Made by a program: the position numbers and the translations under genes
Shown here: in pieces, positions 42,740 through 51,583 of the stretch
Layout: each line of letters starts with the position of its first letter
Position numbering within the stretch: the first letter of the stretch is position 1
Source of the DNA: Zygaena filipendulae
Lineage: Eukaryota > Arthropoda > Insecta > Lepidoptera > Zygaenidae
Assembly (NCBI GenBank): GCA_907165275.2
Contig: OU015653.1
Span: forward strand, 4,432,001 to 4,496,000
Direction: 5' to 3'
Length of the DNA: 64,000 nt
Notes under the pieces: model-generated
What the model was told of the DNA's origin: nothing
Database searches by the model: none
Seen by the model: only the letters and a program-made list of their open reading frames with translations

Positions 42740-42919
42740 TTTATAAATGCGAAAGTATATTTTGTTACGCTTTCACGCCTTAACAGCTCAACCGATTATC
42801 GTGAAATTTTGCATGCACGTTGTCAGGGCTATACGGTAGGTAGTTTGTGGGCTACAGTGAAGGACATAGGATACTTTTTATCCTGGAATTCCCAAGATAT
42901 TACCGCTGGCAACAGCTAG
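42740..42919 (+). mobile_element. Helitron-like repeat, second of the triple
   Basis: TTTATAAATGCGAAAGTATA start, TACCGCTGGCAACAGCTAG|T end; hairpin mostly lost. Confidence 0.6.
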
Positions 42920-43221
42920 TTTGGTCCAATTTTGATGAAACTTTGGCGGGTTGTTCTGCCTGCGTCCGCTAAGGTTCCTGATGTAAAGAGATCCTGAATT
43001 CCGAAACTCACACGGGTAAATATCCGAAACTCACGCGGGTGAATCTCCGAAACTCACGCGGATGAATCTCCGAAACTCAGGGGAGTGAATCTTCGAAACG
43101 GTTGGACCAATAATTTTTACAGTACTTTCACTGCTAATGTTGTAAGGAGTAAATTAGGCTACTTTGGAGTTCCTGCAGGAATACCGAAACTCACGCGGGT
43201 AGAGTCGCAGGGCACAGCTAG
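42920..43221 (+). mobile_element. Helitron-like repeat, third of the triple, with internal tandem units
   Basis: Ends TCGCAGGGCACAGCTAG|T. Four units of about 25 bp (CCGAAACTCACGCGGGTGAA and variants) lie at 42998-43105. Confidence 0.6.
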
Positions 43222-43371
43222 TATAATATAATCCGGAATGTTACTTTTATTTTTTTGCCATTGACCTTGGCAAACCCTAGAATCTAGATATCACACACAT
43301 GGATGGTATTTGTGCTGTGAAGACCTCACCACAGAATAAACAAAAAATTTAAGTAGGTAAAGCAGCAGAAT

Positions 43372-43377
43372 TTTATT
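43372..43377 (-). promoter_or_regulatory. RpS2: RpS2 poly(A) signal
   Basis: AATAAA begins only 13 bases after the stop codon, giving the very short 3' UTR common in ribosomal protein genes. Confidence 0.75.
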
Positions 43378-43389
43378 AGTTAACACATT

Positions 43390-43659
43390 TTATGTTGCCT
43401 TAAATTCAGAGTACGGAGACTTTGTCAATGGAATATCCCTCCAAAGATCGGGGGTGAGATAGGCGTAAGTTTTGGCAATGGCAGCATAAGTAGCCTTAGC
43501 AAAGTTGCCAAGAGTGCCCGTAGAGCCACGTGCTGATGTGTAGCAATCTTCTACGCCAGCCATCTGAAGAAGCTTCTTGGGGACAGGGGCTGACACAATA
43601 CCAGTACCACGAGGAGCAGGGATCAGCCTCACAGTAACTGAACCACACTTGCCAGTAAC
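43390..43659 (-). CDS. RpS2: RpS2 coding exon 2 and stop
   Basis: The acceptor GTTGTTCCAG is followed by [18 protein letters not shown]. 89 codons end SPYSEFKAT, then TAA. Confidence 0.97.
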   Translation of the reverse strand, partial: VTGKCGSVTVRLIPAPRGTGIVSAPVPKKLLQMAGVEDCYTSARGSTGTLGNFAKATYAAIAKTYAYLTPDLWRDIPLTKSPYSEFKAT

Positions 43660-44366
43660 CTGGAACAACAAAGAAACACATGAATAAACAGTTCCATGAA
43701 CATTTTCAAGTAACATAAAATAATCATATATTCAGACACATAAAAGCTTCATTGGAAAAACCTCAAGAGGATACCACGAATGAGATGATTATAAACTTTC
43801 ATCATAAATTCCCACATAAATGTTTCAATAAACTAAAAAAAAATTACCTTGCAAGGCACAGTATGGGGTTTGCCAATCTTGTTACCCCAGTATCCTCTAC
43901 GTACTGGAAGAACTGACAACTTGGCAAGGATGATGGCACCTCGAATTGCTGTCGCCACTTCTTTACTGCACTTAACTCCTAGACCGATATGGCCATTGTT
44001 GTCTCCAATGGCGACGAAAGCCTTGAATCGTGTGCGCTGACCAGCGCGAGTTTGTTTTTGAACTGGCATAATCTTCAGTACCTCATCATTCAATGATGGA
44101 CCCAAGAAGAAATCGATGATTTCGTATTCTTTGATAGGCAGCGAATACAGGTATATGGTCTCGAGTTTATCAATTTTGCCGTCGCGAACTAAACGTCCTA
44201 GCTTGGTCACGGGCATCCATTCTTTCTGGTCTTCCTTGCCACGCCCGCGGCCGCGACCACGTCCACGGCCACGACCACGAGGACCTCCGCGCCCTCTATC
44301 TCCCCCACGGGATCCGAAACCTCCACGGAAACCGCCACGTCCACCGGCTGGAGCCGCGTCCGCCAT
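43390..44366 (-). CDS. RpS2: Ribosomal protein S2 (uS5), two coding exons
   Basis: Coding exons 44366-43848 and 43659-43390 (stop included) give 262 residues, close to the normal length for eukaryotic RpS2. The N-terminal 45 residues are an RG/GGRGG-rich tail ([12 protein letters not shown]), the known methylated segment of this family. After it come [12 protein letters not shown], the S5 N-domain ([38 protein letters not shown]) and the C-domain ([43 protein letters not shown]). It is a structural protein of the 40S subunit near the mRNA entry site. A further intron lies one base before the ATG, with a short TOP-type leader at 44682-44705. Both introns carry candidate C/D snoRNAs. No damage is seen. 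Confidence 0.98.
43727..43812 (-). ncRNA. Candidate C/D box snoRNA in RpS2 coding intron
   Basis: C box ATGATGA (43805-43799) and D box CTGA (43735-43732) on the minus strand, about 70 bases apart, inside the 188-base intron. It contains CATTCGTGGTATC, identical to the core of the candidate in the leader intron, plus a possible C' box (CAATGAAG). The rest of the two sequences differs, so this looks like an old duplicate under selection at one guide. Confidence 0.65.
43848..44366 (-). CDS. RpS2: RpS2 coding exon 1
   Basis: 173 codons from [12 protein letters not shown] to HTVPCK. The acceptor TTCTTTTAG lies one base before the ATG, so the leader is spliced. The donor AAG|GTAATT ends in phase 0. 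Confidence 0.97.
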
Positions 44367-44430
44367 TCTAAAAGAACATTTTTAGGTTAGCAAATTTTAT
44401 CTAAAACTGCCACTGTATGCTATATTATGA

Positions 44431-44520
44431 TTTTAATCAGACGTGTTAAAGCCATCATCGTGTAATCACTATGGTAGATACCACGAATGAAATGTAAAAC
44501 AATGTTTCATCATGAAAATG
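44431..44520 (-). ncRNA. Candidate C/D box snoRNA in RpS2 leader intron
   Basis: The minus strand has a C box ATGATGA (44513-44507) and a D box CTGA (44440-44437) about 75 bases apart. They are flanked by short complementary ends (TTTTC before, TTAAAA after). Between them lie the core CATTCGTGGTATC, a possible C' box (GTGATTA or GATGATG) and possible D' sites. Introns of ribosomal protein genes are the usual home of such RNAs. The same 13-nt core recurs in the next intron. The target is not identified. Confidence 0.65.
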
Positions 44521-44681
44521 AGAACCACGTGTTGAGAACGCGAACAATTAGGTATGTACACAATTATAAACAAAAAAGTTTGAAAATTAAGATAAGTATT
44601 AAAATTGAATATTACAGTTTACACACATAAATATAGCAACAATATTTCTAAAGGAATTCAAGAAAAATAAAAATAACTTAC

Positions 44682-44705
44682 GTTGGTAGATACGTGAGCG
44701 AAAAG
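44682..44705 (-). promoter_or_regulatory. RpS2: RpS2 5' UTR exon with TOP-type start
   Basis: The minus strand reads CTTTTCGCTCACG..., then AAC|GTAAGT, a strong donor. A C followed by a pyrimidine run is the 5' TOP signature of ribosomal protein mRNAs, so transcription probably starts near 44705. The exact start is inferred. Confidence 0.7.
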
Positions 44706-44984
44706 ATCGACGATCAAAATCAAAATGGCAGAAGCAGACTGAAGCTCAATGAAGTATATGCAGTGTTACCAACTCTCGAAAATATTTAGTATTTACCCCT
44801 AATAAGTCAAAAACCCCTGAATCCCAATAAATAAAAATATACTACCGAAAAATATAAATAATAAATAGCGCCAAGATTTTTGCCTGAGTTTCGTAATTAT
44901 TAGGGTGAAAATTTTGGTCTTATAAAAGAAGTTTAATCAAAAGCTTTCACTAGAAAATTCAATAAAATTACTTATGATTACACA

Positions 44985-45830
44985 CTGATGAACCACAATC
45001 TGACACGTACATCAACCATAAAAGACCTGGATGTATATTTTGATGAAAAGTTTTGTTTTATTATTCACTGGTCTGCTTGGTTTTATATCAAGAACCACAA
45101 AACAATTTAAAAAACCGAACAGTTTAACTCTTATTAGAAGCATTCTTGAATATAACTCGGTAATCTGGTCTCCCTGCTATAACGTCCACATCGCTAGTAT
45201 TGAAAGGGTCCAGAAATGCCTTTTGCGTATAATATGTTTTAAATTTAACCTCAATCGTAAATTGAACTCATATGGATCTAGACTGTCGAAATTTCATATT
45301 AACACTCTTGAGCATCGTCGCAAACTTAATGACTTCTCCTTATTGCATAAAATAATTAATTCACCTAATTTCATTTCTCTTGTTAACTTTAACACTAACA
45401 CTTTCTCCCTACAAGTTTACCGCAACAATACTTCATTCTACAACCCTATTGTACGCATGTGTCGCCAATACAATGAACTCGTTGGGTCCAAAGCTGCCAG
45501 TATTGATGTTTTGGCCTCAGACGAAATAAAAACTCGAAGTTTTTATTTTTTAGTTTTTAAGTTTTTATTTCGTCTGAGGTTTTGGCACCAAATTATATTC
45601 CTTCATGTATAATGTGAACAAAGCGTTTCAATAGAAAAAATTGTTTAGCTATCTTGTAAATTTTATGAAAGATTGCTTCCCTCTGACATGTTTACCTACT
45701 GAGTAGGCATACATAATTTTGGATACACGTCTGAACTTAATTACTTATTGGGTACTAATATGTATTTATAATATTATAGTAACATGTAATCTGTGTTGTG
45801 TGCTTCAATAAATAAATAATAAATTACGAC
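44985..45830 (+). mobile_element. 5'-truncated non-LTR retrotransposon (Jockey-like)
   Basis: Starts in the RT with IKDLDVYFDEKFCF, changes frame, then runs open from 45031 to 45612: RSILEYNSVIWSP, IERVQKCLLRI, LEHRRKLNDFSLLHKI, all typical of the C-terminal part of Jockey-clade ORF2. It ends in an AATAAATAATAAAT-type tail near 45810. It contains a 20-bp inverted repeat at 45515-45579. Confidence 0.75.
45515..45579. repeat. Perfect 20-bp inverted repeat in the non-LTR fragment
   Basis: CCTCAGACGAAATAAAAACT at 45515-45534 and its exact complement at 45560-45579, with a 25-base loop. It lies near the end of the retroelement frame and changes the encoded C-terminus. Confidence 0.85.
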
Positions 45831-46356
45831 CTAAAAAAAAACAAAAAAGCAAAAATGTCTCTTCATTTTTGTTTTACGACCAATATACTTTTCGTAATTA
45901 CAAAATGAAGATTGTTAATGATTGTTTTTGCTAATTATGAAAATCTTAATTTTGAAATTACCACTTTCTCATTGATGCTAGTTAAAAATTATAAGAAACA
46001 TATTTTTATAATTTTATATTATTTTGAACAACATTTATTTACCAATATTTTCGTCATGATATGAAAATTTTACAACATTAATAATTATTACTTTGAAATT
46101 GCGGCAAAATCCTGGGCATAATAATAATTTATTTAATTAATAATAATTAGTAACAAAATACAGAAATAAAATGAGAAAAATATAAAAAGTCAAAAACCCC
46201 GTAAAAATACTCCTTAAAAAATGCCCACCGCATTCATTTACTCCTTTTTGGGAGAAAACACCTAGTTGGAACTGTAAGTAATGGTTCGGTCCAAATTGCG
46301 CTTTTAGCGCTCGTGAGTTCAAATTTCGCTGTAGTACACTGACATGGGTATCGTGT

Positions 46357-46376
46357 CGTCATCGATGACGTCATCG
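46357..46376. promoter_or_regulatory. Overlapping palindromes with a full CRE
   Basis: CGTCATCGATGACG and CGATGACGTCATCG overlap here, the second containing the full CRE TGACGTCA. They lie about 0.7 kb upstream of the THAP-like exon, next to TGTCAAA repeats. The regulatory role is inferred. Confidence 0.3.
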
Positions 46377-47038
46377 TTTGGTGTGAACAGTGCCAACACG
46401 GAAGAAGTAGTACAATGTCTCGAACTGTCAAACAGCTGTCAAACGTCAATTTCCGTTGTGATTTGTTTTTCGTTTGCCAATCGTTCTGTTTTTAAACTGG
46501 TGAACTAGTTTTTTCTTTCGTTTGAGTCAATTAGTGTAATGAATGTAATTTATACCAATATAAGTAATATATATTTCTTTTTCAAGAACCAATAACATAA
46601 CTTAAAAAATTTCACAATCATTTTTGATAAACGAAAACTTGTTCAAATTGTTCGCATGCTTACAATCCTACTCATTATGAACAGTCTTGTGCACGCTTAC
46701 GAACGTATTTAATATTTGCACAAAATGGATCGCATCCTAAAGGAAACAGAACACTATAGGAAGGATTACAGTGTTGCCATAATATGCAGGTTTCTCGTAG
46801 ATGGAGAATGAATAGATGAGGCGATTTCCTTCTCTTTCTAATAATAAGCGAGACAGTGTTATGGCCAAGTTTTTAAGAGTGAAAGAGAATTCCAATTATC
46901 TTTTGTCCTTATCTAGCGTATAGATTTTTTTTGTTGGGCAAAGTTATAGTTTTCCCAACAAAGCGCAGCGCTCTTTGTTTATTTTGATGAAAAACGTTGT
47001 TTTTTTCAATTATTAAAAGCTAAATAGACTTTCATATC

Positions 47039-47139
47039 GTGTTCAAAGTGTTTGTTTTTGTTGTGGACATAGTGATATGTTGTATTTTAGGCTGTAAGAG
47101 CCGTAATGAAAGGAAAACGGAGAATGTAACATTTCATCG
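47039..47139 (+). pseudogene. THAP-type zinc finger N-terminal exon, no ATG
   Basis: The frame reads VICCILGCKSRN, then TENVTFHR before the donor-like CG|GTATGT. CX4C followed about 16 residues later by FHR is the start of a THAP DNA-binding domain (THAP1: CSAYGC...VSFHKF). Where THAP proteins start (usually MVxxC) the sequence has ATA instead of ATG, and no in-frame ATG precedes it. I found no second exon with the rest of the finger. It may be a broken gene, a transposon-derived remnant (P-element transposases carry THAP), or an internal exon. Confidence 0.4.
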
Positions 47140-47797
47140 GTATGTAATGATTTACTTTCATGTAAATGTGTTTTGTTTGTTGTTTGTGCAAAGTAGCAAA
47201 ATGTTCACAATAACAGCTTTGTGGTATAAATATAACAAAAAATCAACATTAATTTGCCTTTTTAATTTAATGTATAATCTTGCCAAATTACGTAGTCCTT
47301 ATTCCATAATGGTGACTGTCGTTACCATGTTTTCCGTAATATGTCGGGTTATACTATAACAAAGGTTGCTAGCTTACCCAGATTAATTTCCCATTTTTTT
47401 ATAATATTAGTAGGTACCTATGAGGTGTAACAAAATTATCTCGACCAAGTTTCGTGCCAAGTGCCAATCGTTTCCATCATTTGTTTTTTTTTTCAACGTG
47501 GGACAAAATACTGAAAGATTTTAATCTACTATCTTTCAGACGCTGTATTTTAAAACTTCGGTATCGAATCGAATAAGTTTAATTCGACCGGGATAAACTG
47601 TACTTTACGGGACGCTGGTCTGGCGTTTCATATTTATTTGTTAGAAACTACACAATGCAAGAAGTCTTTCCGTGAAGTCGGTTTTTGAAGCAACCTAGTA
47701 GTTTTCGAGAAATAAATTATTAAAAATCGCAAAATTAGATCAACATTTTTGATTAATTTACGTGGTTATTTTCTTTTATGACCACCCAGAAATTAGG

Positions 47798-47820
47798 AGC
47801 CCCGCGAAGCGGGGCTCCGT
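47798..47820. repeat. GC-rich hairpin with GAA loop
   Basis: GGAGCCCCGC, GAA, GCGGGGCTCC: perfect 10-bp stem in AT-rich surroundings. No T-run follows, so it is not terminator-like. Confidence 0.75.
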
Positions 47821-47954
47821 CGACCAGCCCTTGGGGGTGGTAAGTGGGAGAAGGTGATGGCTAAGGACGTTTCTTCCCTTCCTCCCTCCCCCCTCTCATC
47901 TCCCTCCACCACGGCACTTCATAATTTTCATAATGCACTTCGTAATTTTCATAA

Positions 47955-48283
47955 TAGGGATGTTGACAACTTTTGAAAATCAAAATTTTAATTAGTCCGT
48001 CTTTTAGAAAATTAAAAATCATTAGACACGTATTTTTTTATTTTTCAAATAAATGAAAATACACAGAGATAAAAGGCATTAAAGTTTAGGGTGGGGGCTC
48101 GTGACGTCACTTACCGCTACAAGCCGCCATACAAACTGCACTAGTTAGTGACGTCACGCGAAATTTCAACTCAATGTATCTATGTTATTTTTTGATTACG
48201 TAAAAAAAGAAAAAATACGTGTCCAATATTTTTTATTAATCTACAAGACGGACTAAGAAAAAAAAAATAGTCAAATAGCCTAT
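47955..48283. mobile_element. CRE-bearing MITE, about 330 bp
   Basis: Long inverted ends (TTAGTCCGTCTTTTAGA and its imperfect complement TCTACAAGACGGACTAA; inner TAGACACGTATTTTTT). Two GTGACGTCAC sites at 48101 and 48148 flank GCCGCCATACAAA. Same family as 27133 and the right part of 9151-10543. Confidence 0.75.
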
Positions 48284-48359
48284 TCATAGTAAAAATAACC
48301 TCGAAATTTTTAAATTTAAAAAATTTATTTCTCGGCAACTATTACGTTCCGACGAATAT

Positions 48360-48575
48360 GGCTTGGAGGGAGGGTTACCTCCCTCCCCCTCCCCTCCCCC
48401 CGCTCCCACCCCCCTCCGTAACGGTAGCGTATCTATAGTTGAACCCAGTCATAACCTCAAACTTCAATCATGAATATCTCAGAAACCAAGAGCTTGCTTC
48501 AAGAGGGGGGGGTTTCAGGGGGTACCCCCCTCCCCCCACCCCCCCTCCCCCCCACCCCCCTCCCCCCCTACACCG
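48360..48575 (+). repeat. C-rich low-complexity tract
   Basis: Runs of CCCTCCCCCC and CCCACCCCCC with a G-run at 48504. No gene; probably the variable part of an unidentified repeat (47.6-48.6 kb). Confidence 0.6.
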
Positions 48576-49024
48576 CGTCCCTTAAAGTACAGTTTTTCCA
48601 TTTTAGAATATTGGGCCTGATGACTACATTGTGCACGTCATATATTTTTTTCATTTTTCATGTTAATACAGTGTGTATTCTATATTTTTTTTCTTTTTCA
48701 GATTTCCTTTTAAATTGGTTACTCTTATTAACTGGATAGCAAGCACTGGTCGTGTAAATTTAAAACCAAGTAGCTATTCAAGGCTTCGTTTCAAGCATTT
48801 CCCAAGCAGTTTCTTTCGAAAAACTAGACTTACTGACAATGAGAGCAGGTGGCGCGAACCAATAAGCAAGCAATAATAATAATCGTTTTAAAAACCATAA
48901 GCCAAGCGCGCAACTTTTATGATGCCCTGACGAGAAATAAGCTGGTTTGCCTCATCCGTACCGTGTACCAAGGAACTTAAGTTCCAATAAAACGTTATTT
49001 GCACCTACATAGTTTTCATTTCAC

Positions 49025-49227
49025 TTCACTACATAGTATAAAATAAAGTCGCTTTCTCTGTCCCTATACCCCATGTTTGCTTAAATCTTTAAATTACGCA
49101 ACGGATTTTGATGCGGTTTTCACCAATAGATAGAGTGATTCATGAGGAAGGTTTGTAACTATATTTTACCCTGGAATTACCGCGGGAACTTCTAAATTAC
49201 CACGGGTGAAACCGCGAGGCTCAGCTA
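49025..49227 (+). mobile_element. Helitron-like short repeat
   Basis: ACTACATAGTATAAAATAAA start region, CACGGGTGAAACCGCGAGGC plus TCAGCTAG|T end. Confidence 0.6.
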
Positions 49228-50347
49228 GTATATTATAAATCCCCTCGACACCATCAGGGATCGATGATTTATAGTTTATATACAAAACAACCTATCCTAT
49301 AAAACTACATTTTACTTCCTATAGCTTTTTCATCACCAAACAAGCTAAAACTCCTTGGAAGATGGGAATAAGTTATTTATTGGCAATACTGGTAGTTTAC
49401 ATGTGTGCATAGGAAGAATATGCCTCGTCTAGTTCATTCTCCGTCTACGGTCAATTTGGAACTTGAGTTCAAAAAGAAGAGAAAAAAAAAAACTATTGCC
49501 AATTTCCAGAGACATTTTTTTTTTCGTTTATTTATCCTATATAGGAAAGGCTAAGAGTACAGGGCCCATACTGCCAATTCTGATGTGTTTTCCAGAGACA
49601 TGAAGTGTCATGTTTCTGCCAATTAGGTCCATAGAGTAACTTACAAGTATATAAGTTACTCTATGGTAAATAATTCCATAACATAAGTCTAGTTAATTTG
49701 TGATCTAATTGAAGACACAAATCCTACCCTTAGTAAAATAAAATATAAATAGGTACCTACCTAATCAAAAAAACCAGAGTAAATAAATACTTATAATATT
49801 TGCATTAGGTTTTCTAGTGTTCTAGTTAATTTATGCTTCAAAGTAGAGGAGGTAGGTACGTTGTTTTTTGTCAATCCGACGCGACGTGGTCGATAAGCCA
49901 AAGATCAATAGGTACCTACCCATTACCAAGGAAAAGATAAAACGTAATTTTAAAAAGTGTTCTCTATTTATGATAAATTCATTCAACAACAACAGACTCT
50001 AAAGTAAGCAGAAACGCCTAACTTTAAAAAGTTGAGGATTTCAATTTTCGGTGAGTTTCTAAAAATGAGATTTGTAAAGAAACTAAAAATCTAATTACTG
50101 TCAACGTCTTTCGTCAAGGTTTTCTCTGCACCCATCGATTAAAGGCCTTGAGTGTCTCACTGACCGTAAAGTCGTGGCACCTACCCACTTTAAACGGGCC
50201 AGCAACTTTTAACTCTCAACTCATCTTAAATACCTACTTACCATAAAGTTAACCTATGTTGTGAATCTATTTTCATAATATATTATTGTAATTAAGCCAT
50301 TGTAGGTTACCAAATATTGATAGACTTTTTTATTCTACAGTCTATAG

Positions 50348-50615
50348 CAGTGGTGGGCAAACTTTCTTCATGACGGGTCAGAAAGTTTATAAAATTTTGA
50401 ATCTTTTAATCATATTATGAAGTATAAACATTGTACACACTTATTTACAAATTACAATTTAACTTGTATTTGGAAGTACAGCCATGGTAGGTGTGTGAGA
50501 CATATTATTATGAATTTGCTTTTAATTTGCCATAATGTCTTTTAATGCATATCTTTAAAATTTAATTATTATACATTTTGAACGACCGCAGTGGGCCGTA
50601 CTTTGCCCACCACTG
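50348..50615. mobile_element. hAT-type MITE, first of an adjacent pair
   Basis: Ends CAGTGGTGGGCAAA and TTTGCCCACCACTG. The 8-bp flanks GTCTATAG and GTCTGTAG differ at one base. No gene. Confidence 0.82.
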
Positions 50616-50623
50616 GTCTGTAG

Positions 50624-51201
50624 CATGGGTCTCCAAACTTTTTAGCCTAAGGGCCAAACTGACTCTTCTACGAAGTCCTAAGGGTCAGGACCTAGCAAGT
50701 TCATTGTACCAACATATTGAAATTTTAAATTACATCTAAATTTTTATTAAGGTTGCCTGGAAGATATTACTTCCTTAGCAATAAGGCTGCCTGTAGTAAA
50801 TACTTTACAAGATTATTTTGTTAATATAACTTCGTAAAGTACTTAAGTAGGGCCAAACTGACTCATCTACGAAGTCCTAAAGATGAGGACCTAGCAAGTT
50901 CATTGTACCAACATATTGAAATTTTAAATTACATCTAAATTTTTATTAAGGTTGCCTGGAAGAGATTGTTTTTTTTAGCAATAAGGATAACTGTAGTAGT
51001 TACTTTACAAGATTATTTTGTTAATATAACTTTGTAAAGTACTTATAAATAAATAAAAAATATTATTTAACATGTCCAAAGAGTACCTATTAATTAATTA
51101 ACTTGCTATCCTTGACTTATTTACTTACATTTTAAATTTTACAATATATTCAAAACAGTTCATGGTGGGCCGGATTGTTGGTCCTAGTTTGGAGACCCCT
51201 A
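50624..51201. mobile_element. hAT-type element, second of the pair
   Basis: Ends CATGGGTCTCCAAACT and AGTTTGGAGACCCCTA, flanked by GTCTGTAG (50616-50623, shared with the first element) and GTCTATAG (51202-51209). It contains a 199-bp tandem duplication. Confidence 0.78.
50651..51048 (+). repeat. 199-bp tandem duplication inside the second hAT element
   Basis: Units 50651-50849 and 50850-51048 both start GGGCCAAACTGACTC and are nearly the same to the end (AAGTACTTA). Confidence 0.85.
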
Positions 51202-51227
51202 GTCTATAGTATAGTCTTAAAGGTTGA

Positions 51228-51342
51228 CAATACTCCTGCATACCTTCTGGTGATACAGGTATCTATGGGTGGTGGTAATCACTTACCGTCAGGTGTGCCA
51301 CCTGCCGGTTTGCCCCATATTCTTTAAAAAAAAAAAAATATA
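51228..51342 (+). mobile_element. 5'-truncated SINE copy upstream of ZFC3H1-like gene
   Basis: Matches the 3' half of the 39.9 kb SINE (GTGGTAATCACTTACCGTCA, CTGCCGGTTTGCCCC) and ends in poly(A) about 46 bases before the ATG at 51388. Confidence 0.8.
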
Positions 51343-51387
51343 TATTCTACTAGCTATTTGTTCTACTAGGCATAGGTTATAGAGAAA

Positions 51388-51583
51388 ATGGCTTGCGTAG
51401 AGAACAATGTGCAGGATAACATTGATTCGGAAAGAGAAGAAGGGGAAATAGTAGATGAATTGGATGAGCTCTCTGATATATCATCAGAGGAAGAGTATTT
51501 GCTTAGACAAAGGCTTCAAGTTCTTGAAAACTATAACAATGTACTTGAACGGAAAAGGGCAAAAGATTCTTCATTTAATAATG
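51388..51583 (+). CDS. ZFC3H1: ZFC3H1-like exon 1
   Basis: Starts at ATG in GAAAATGGCT. Reads MACVENNVQDNID, EEGEIVDELDELSD and LLRQRLQVLENYNNVLE. The donor AATG|GTAAGT leaves phase 1. A SINE tail ends about 50 bases before the ATG. Confidence 0.85.

Noticed and set aside
47798..47820. Rho-independent terminator
   Set aside because: This is a eukaryotic nuclear sequence and no T-run follows the stem.
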